Source: Flavobacteriales bacterium (GTDB lineage Bacteria; Bacteroidota; Bacteroidia; Flavobacteriales_D; Sanyastnellaceae). From it: 6,945 nucleotides of DNA. How positions within the stretch are numbered: the first letter of the stretch is position 1; each line of letters starts with the position of its first letter. Location: the NCBI GenBank assembly GCA_028825055.1, contig JAPKAW010000096.1, positions 1 to 6,945 of the forward strand, given 5' to 3'. Position numbers and translations under genes: made by a program. Positions 5,646 to 6,945 of the stretch are shown piece by piece. The notes under the pieces are model-generated. The model was not told where the DNA came from, did not search any database, and saw nothing but the letters and a program-made list of their open reading frames with translations.

Positions 5646-6945
5646 TCAAAGTCCTTGAATCGAGAACTTCTTTGGGTACTCCACCTTGTATGAAAAAGAC
5701 AAGGTCTTTCGGGCACTCGGTGCCAAGGTCGTTTCCCACGTAATCCAACCTGTGACAGGATCAAGTTTACCACCGTCCAAATTTTCGACGGTCACTTCAA
5801 TATCAGAACTTCTTGAAACTGGAATCCGGTCTATAATCCGCACCTTCACACTGCGGCTGTGCTGGTTTACAACATCCACTTGAAATGCCTGAACCGTTCG
5901 TTTTGTGCCCCCCAAAGCCGAACTTGAACAAAGCTCCATGAGGCGTTTCCGGCTAGTTCGTACACGTCCATCTTGTCCCAATGGAATTTCTAACGTATCC
6001 CCTGGAGCCGGAAGTGCCATTTCAAAAACTCCCCGGTACGCACCTCCTGCTACCACCTGAACGGCTCCTGCCATCAGCTGCGCCTCGCTCCAGTCAGCAC
6101 TTGCGGCCAGTTGAAATGATTCATCCGAATATTCAGGCATGACCAAATAGGTCAAGTCAGTGTTCAAGCTAAACGTCTCCAAAGGGATCCGTTCCGGCGT
6201 TCCATCTCCTGATATTCGAACGGGCAATTGCGGTGTGAAGGCAAGTCGTTGAATCGCTGACCCTGTGGCGTTCATCAGTGGCTGTATTTCGGTCGTTTCC
6301 GGACTCGCAAAACCCGATTCATCGCTGCGTAGCATGGACTTGCTTGAAGCCCAATCATAGCCACTTTGGGACGCTGATGACCGAACCAAGGAAAGCTCTA
6401 AGGGCAGTAAATTAGGTGGTGAAAGGGACTCAAGTGGGTTTCCCGCCAAAAATCGAATCGGCAGGCCATTCCAGTCTACCCCGGTCTTTTGGACGACATG
6501 GGCAAAACGTTTCAACTTCACAGCTCCGTCATCGGAAACTTCAGCATCGTAAGCTGTCCGCCAAAAAGCCTCCTGCGCTAAATACGCAACCTCCACCTTT
6601 CCGTTCACTCCCTTGGGGCCAACAATACGCATGATGATTTGCCCCTCCTCTTCATTCTGCAACTTCAAAATTTCATGGCGCTCCTCAGCCAAGCCTTTGA
6701 GTTCATCTTCCAAATCGCTCAACTCCATCCGCAACTCCAACATCAAATACTCCAACTCTTTGACTCGATTTCTCCAAAAGTCAGCCAACTCAATCAAGTC
6801 TTCGACAAGAAGTGATTCACTTCCTCCCACCTTTCGGTTTGCCTGAATCATGGCCAATTCCTCTGTATACACTGCCAACAGTGCATTTCTCATCGCCACC
6901 GTTCTTTCCGACGATTCAAGGACCTCATCAATGCGGTTCAGCGCG
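5646..6945 (-). CDS. Coiled-coil DUF4139 protein, MuiA-like (5'-truncated by window edge)
   Basis: 432 codons are open from the right edge to the TGA at 5646-5648. The frame has no stop before 6945, so the N-terminus is outside the window; the GTG at 6897-6899 is internal, not the start. Visible residues 1 to about 95 are charged and heptad-like (for example VKELEYLMLELRMELSDLED), a coiled coil. From about 115 on is a DUF4139 domain: VEVAYLAQEAFWRTAYDAEV, QKTGVDWNGLPIRFLAGNP (the usual NTGEDW..-LSTGNP element), a middle with YLVMPEYSDESFQLAA, LPAPGDTLEIPLGQDGRV, DRIPVSRSSDIEV, and the terminal GWITWETTLAPSARKTLSFSYKVEYPKK. This order matches the mucoidy-inhibitor MuiA family, whose full members carry an N-terminal DUF4140 and usually a signal peptide, both expected beyond the window. 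Biochemical function is not established; an envelope location is inferred. The 3' end faces the SpoIID gene with a 4-nt gap. Confidence 0.88.
   Translation of the reverse strand, partial: ALNRIDEVLESSERTVAMRNALLAVYTEELAMIQANRKVGGSESLLVEDLIELADFWRNRVKELEYLMLELRMELSDLEDELKGLAEERHEILKLQNEEEGQIIMRIVGPKGVNGKVEVAYLAQEAFWRTAYDAEVSDDGAVKLKRFAHVVQKTGVDWNGLPIRFLAGNPLESLSPPNLLPLELSLVRSSASQSGYDWASSKSMLRSDESGFASPETTEIQPLMNATGSAIQRLAFTPQLPVRISGDGTPERIPLETFSLNTDLTYLVMPEYSDESFQLAASADWSEAQLMAGAVQVVAGGAYRGVFEMALPAPGDTLEIPLGQDGRVRTSRKRLMELCSSSALGGTKRTVQAFQVDVVNQHSRSVKVRIIDRIPVSRSSDIEVTVENLDGGKLDPVTGWITWETTLAPSARKTLSFSYKVEYPKKFSIQGL
5649..5669. terminator. Weak hairpin at the convergent gene junction, possible two-way terminator
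   Basis: Arms AAGT (5649-5652) and ACTT (5666-5669) continue, after one C/A mismatch, into CTTG (5654-5657) and CGAG (5661-5664) around a 3-nt loop; one pair is G-T. It begins 8 nt after the SpoIID-gene stop and lies inside the last codons of the opposing gene. An outer pair, CCCAAA (5622-5627) with TTTGGG (5671-5676), could enclose it. There is no good T-tract on the plus side, so intrinsic termination is doubtful. Confidence 0.22.

Noticed and set aside
6897..6899. GTG as the start of the MuiA-like gene
   Set aside because: The frame continues open to the window edge with 15 more sensible codons that extend the coiled coil, and the family needs a further N-terminal domain.
1..6945. Mobile element, CRISPR array, tRNA/rRNA, toxin-antitoxin pair or phage-defence system
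   Set aside because: No transposase or integrase motifs, spaced repeats, RNA-gene signatures or defence domains were seen. Base composition looks even across the window, and all coding regions are accounted for.

Overview
The window looks like a chromosomal segment from a Gram-negative member of Bacteroidota, most likely a marine or aquatic Flavobacteriales-type organism. The evidence is: (i) lpxB, so lipid A is made; (ii) a secreted protein carrying the GCTDxxACNYDxxATDDD repeat that is common in surface proteins of that group; (iii) two upstream TAnnTTTG boxes, the Bacteroidota -7 promoter element; (iv) mostly absent Shine-Dalgarno sequences; (v) both signal peptides placing Gln right after the likely cleavage site. 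Taxonomy is inferred from these traits, not from a search.

Layout. Positions 1-714 (minus) hold the N-terminal 238 codons of a secreted repeat protein whose 3' end lies left of the window. Positions 715-833 are a divergent promoter region. Positions 834-5641 (plus) hold five tightly packed genes: pepD (dipeptidase), surE (nucleotidase), a 103-residue three-helix membrane protein of unknown function, lpxB (lipid A disaccharide synthase) and a secreted SpoIID/LytB-domain protein. Every junction is an overlap or a gap of at most 4 nt, so they almost certainly form one operon. Positions 5646-6945 (minus) hold the C-terminal 432 residues of a coiled-coil plus DUF4139 (MuiA-like) protein that meets the operon tail to tail; its 5' end lies right of the window.

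How the genes fit together. PepD and SurE are cytoplasmic housekeeping hydrolases (dipeptides, nucleoside monophosphates). LpxB acts at the inner face of the cytoplasmic membrane in lipid A synthesis. The SpoIID-domain protein is exported and probably acts on or binds peptidoglycan glycan strands. The operon's 3' half is therefore envelope-oriented, and the small membrane protein sits next to lpxB. A functional link among all five is inference; co-transcription is the solid part.

I see no mobile element, CRISPR array, tRNA/rRNA, toxin-antitoxin or defence system. No stretch over 300 bases lacks a gene. The least explained items are the 103-residue membrane protein, the SpoIID protein in a non-sporulating Gram-negative, and the truncated secreted repeat protein.
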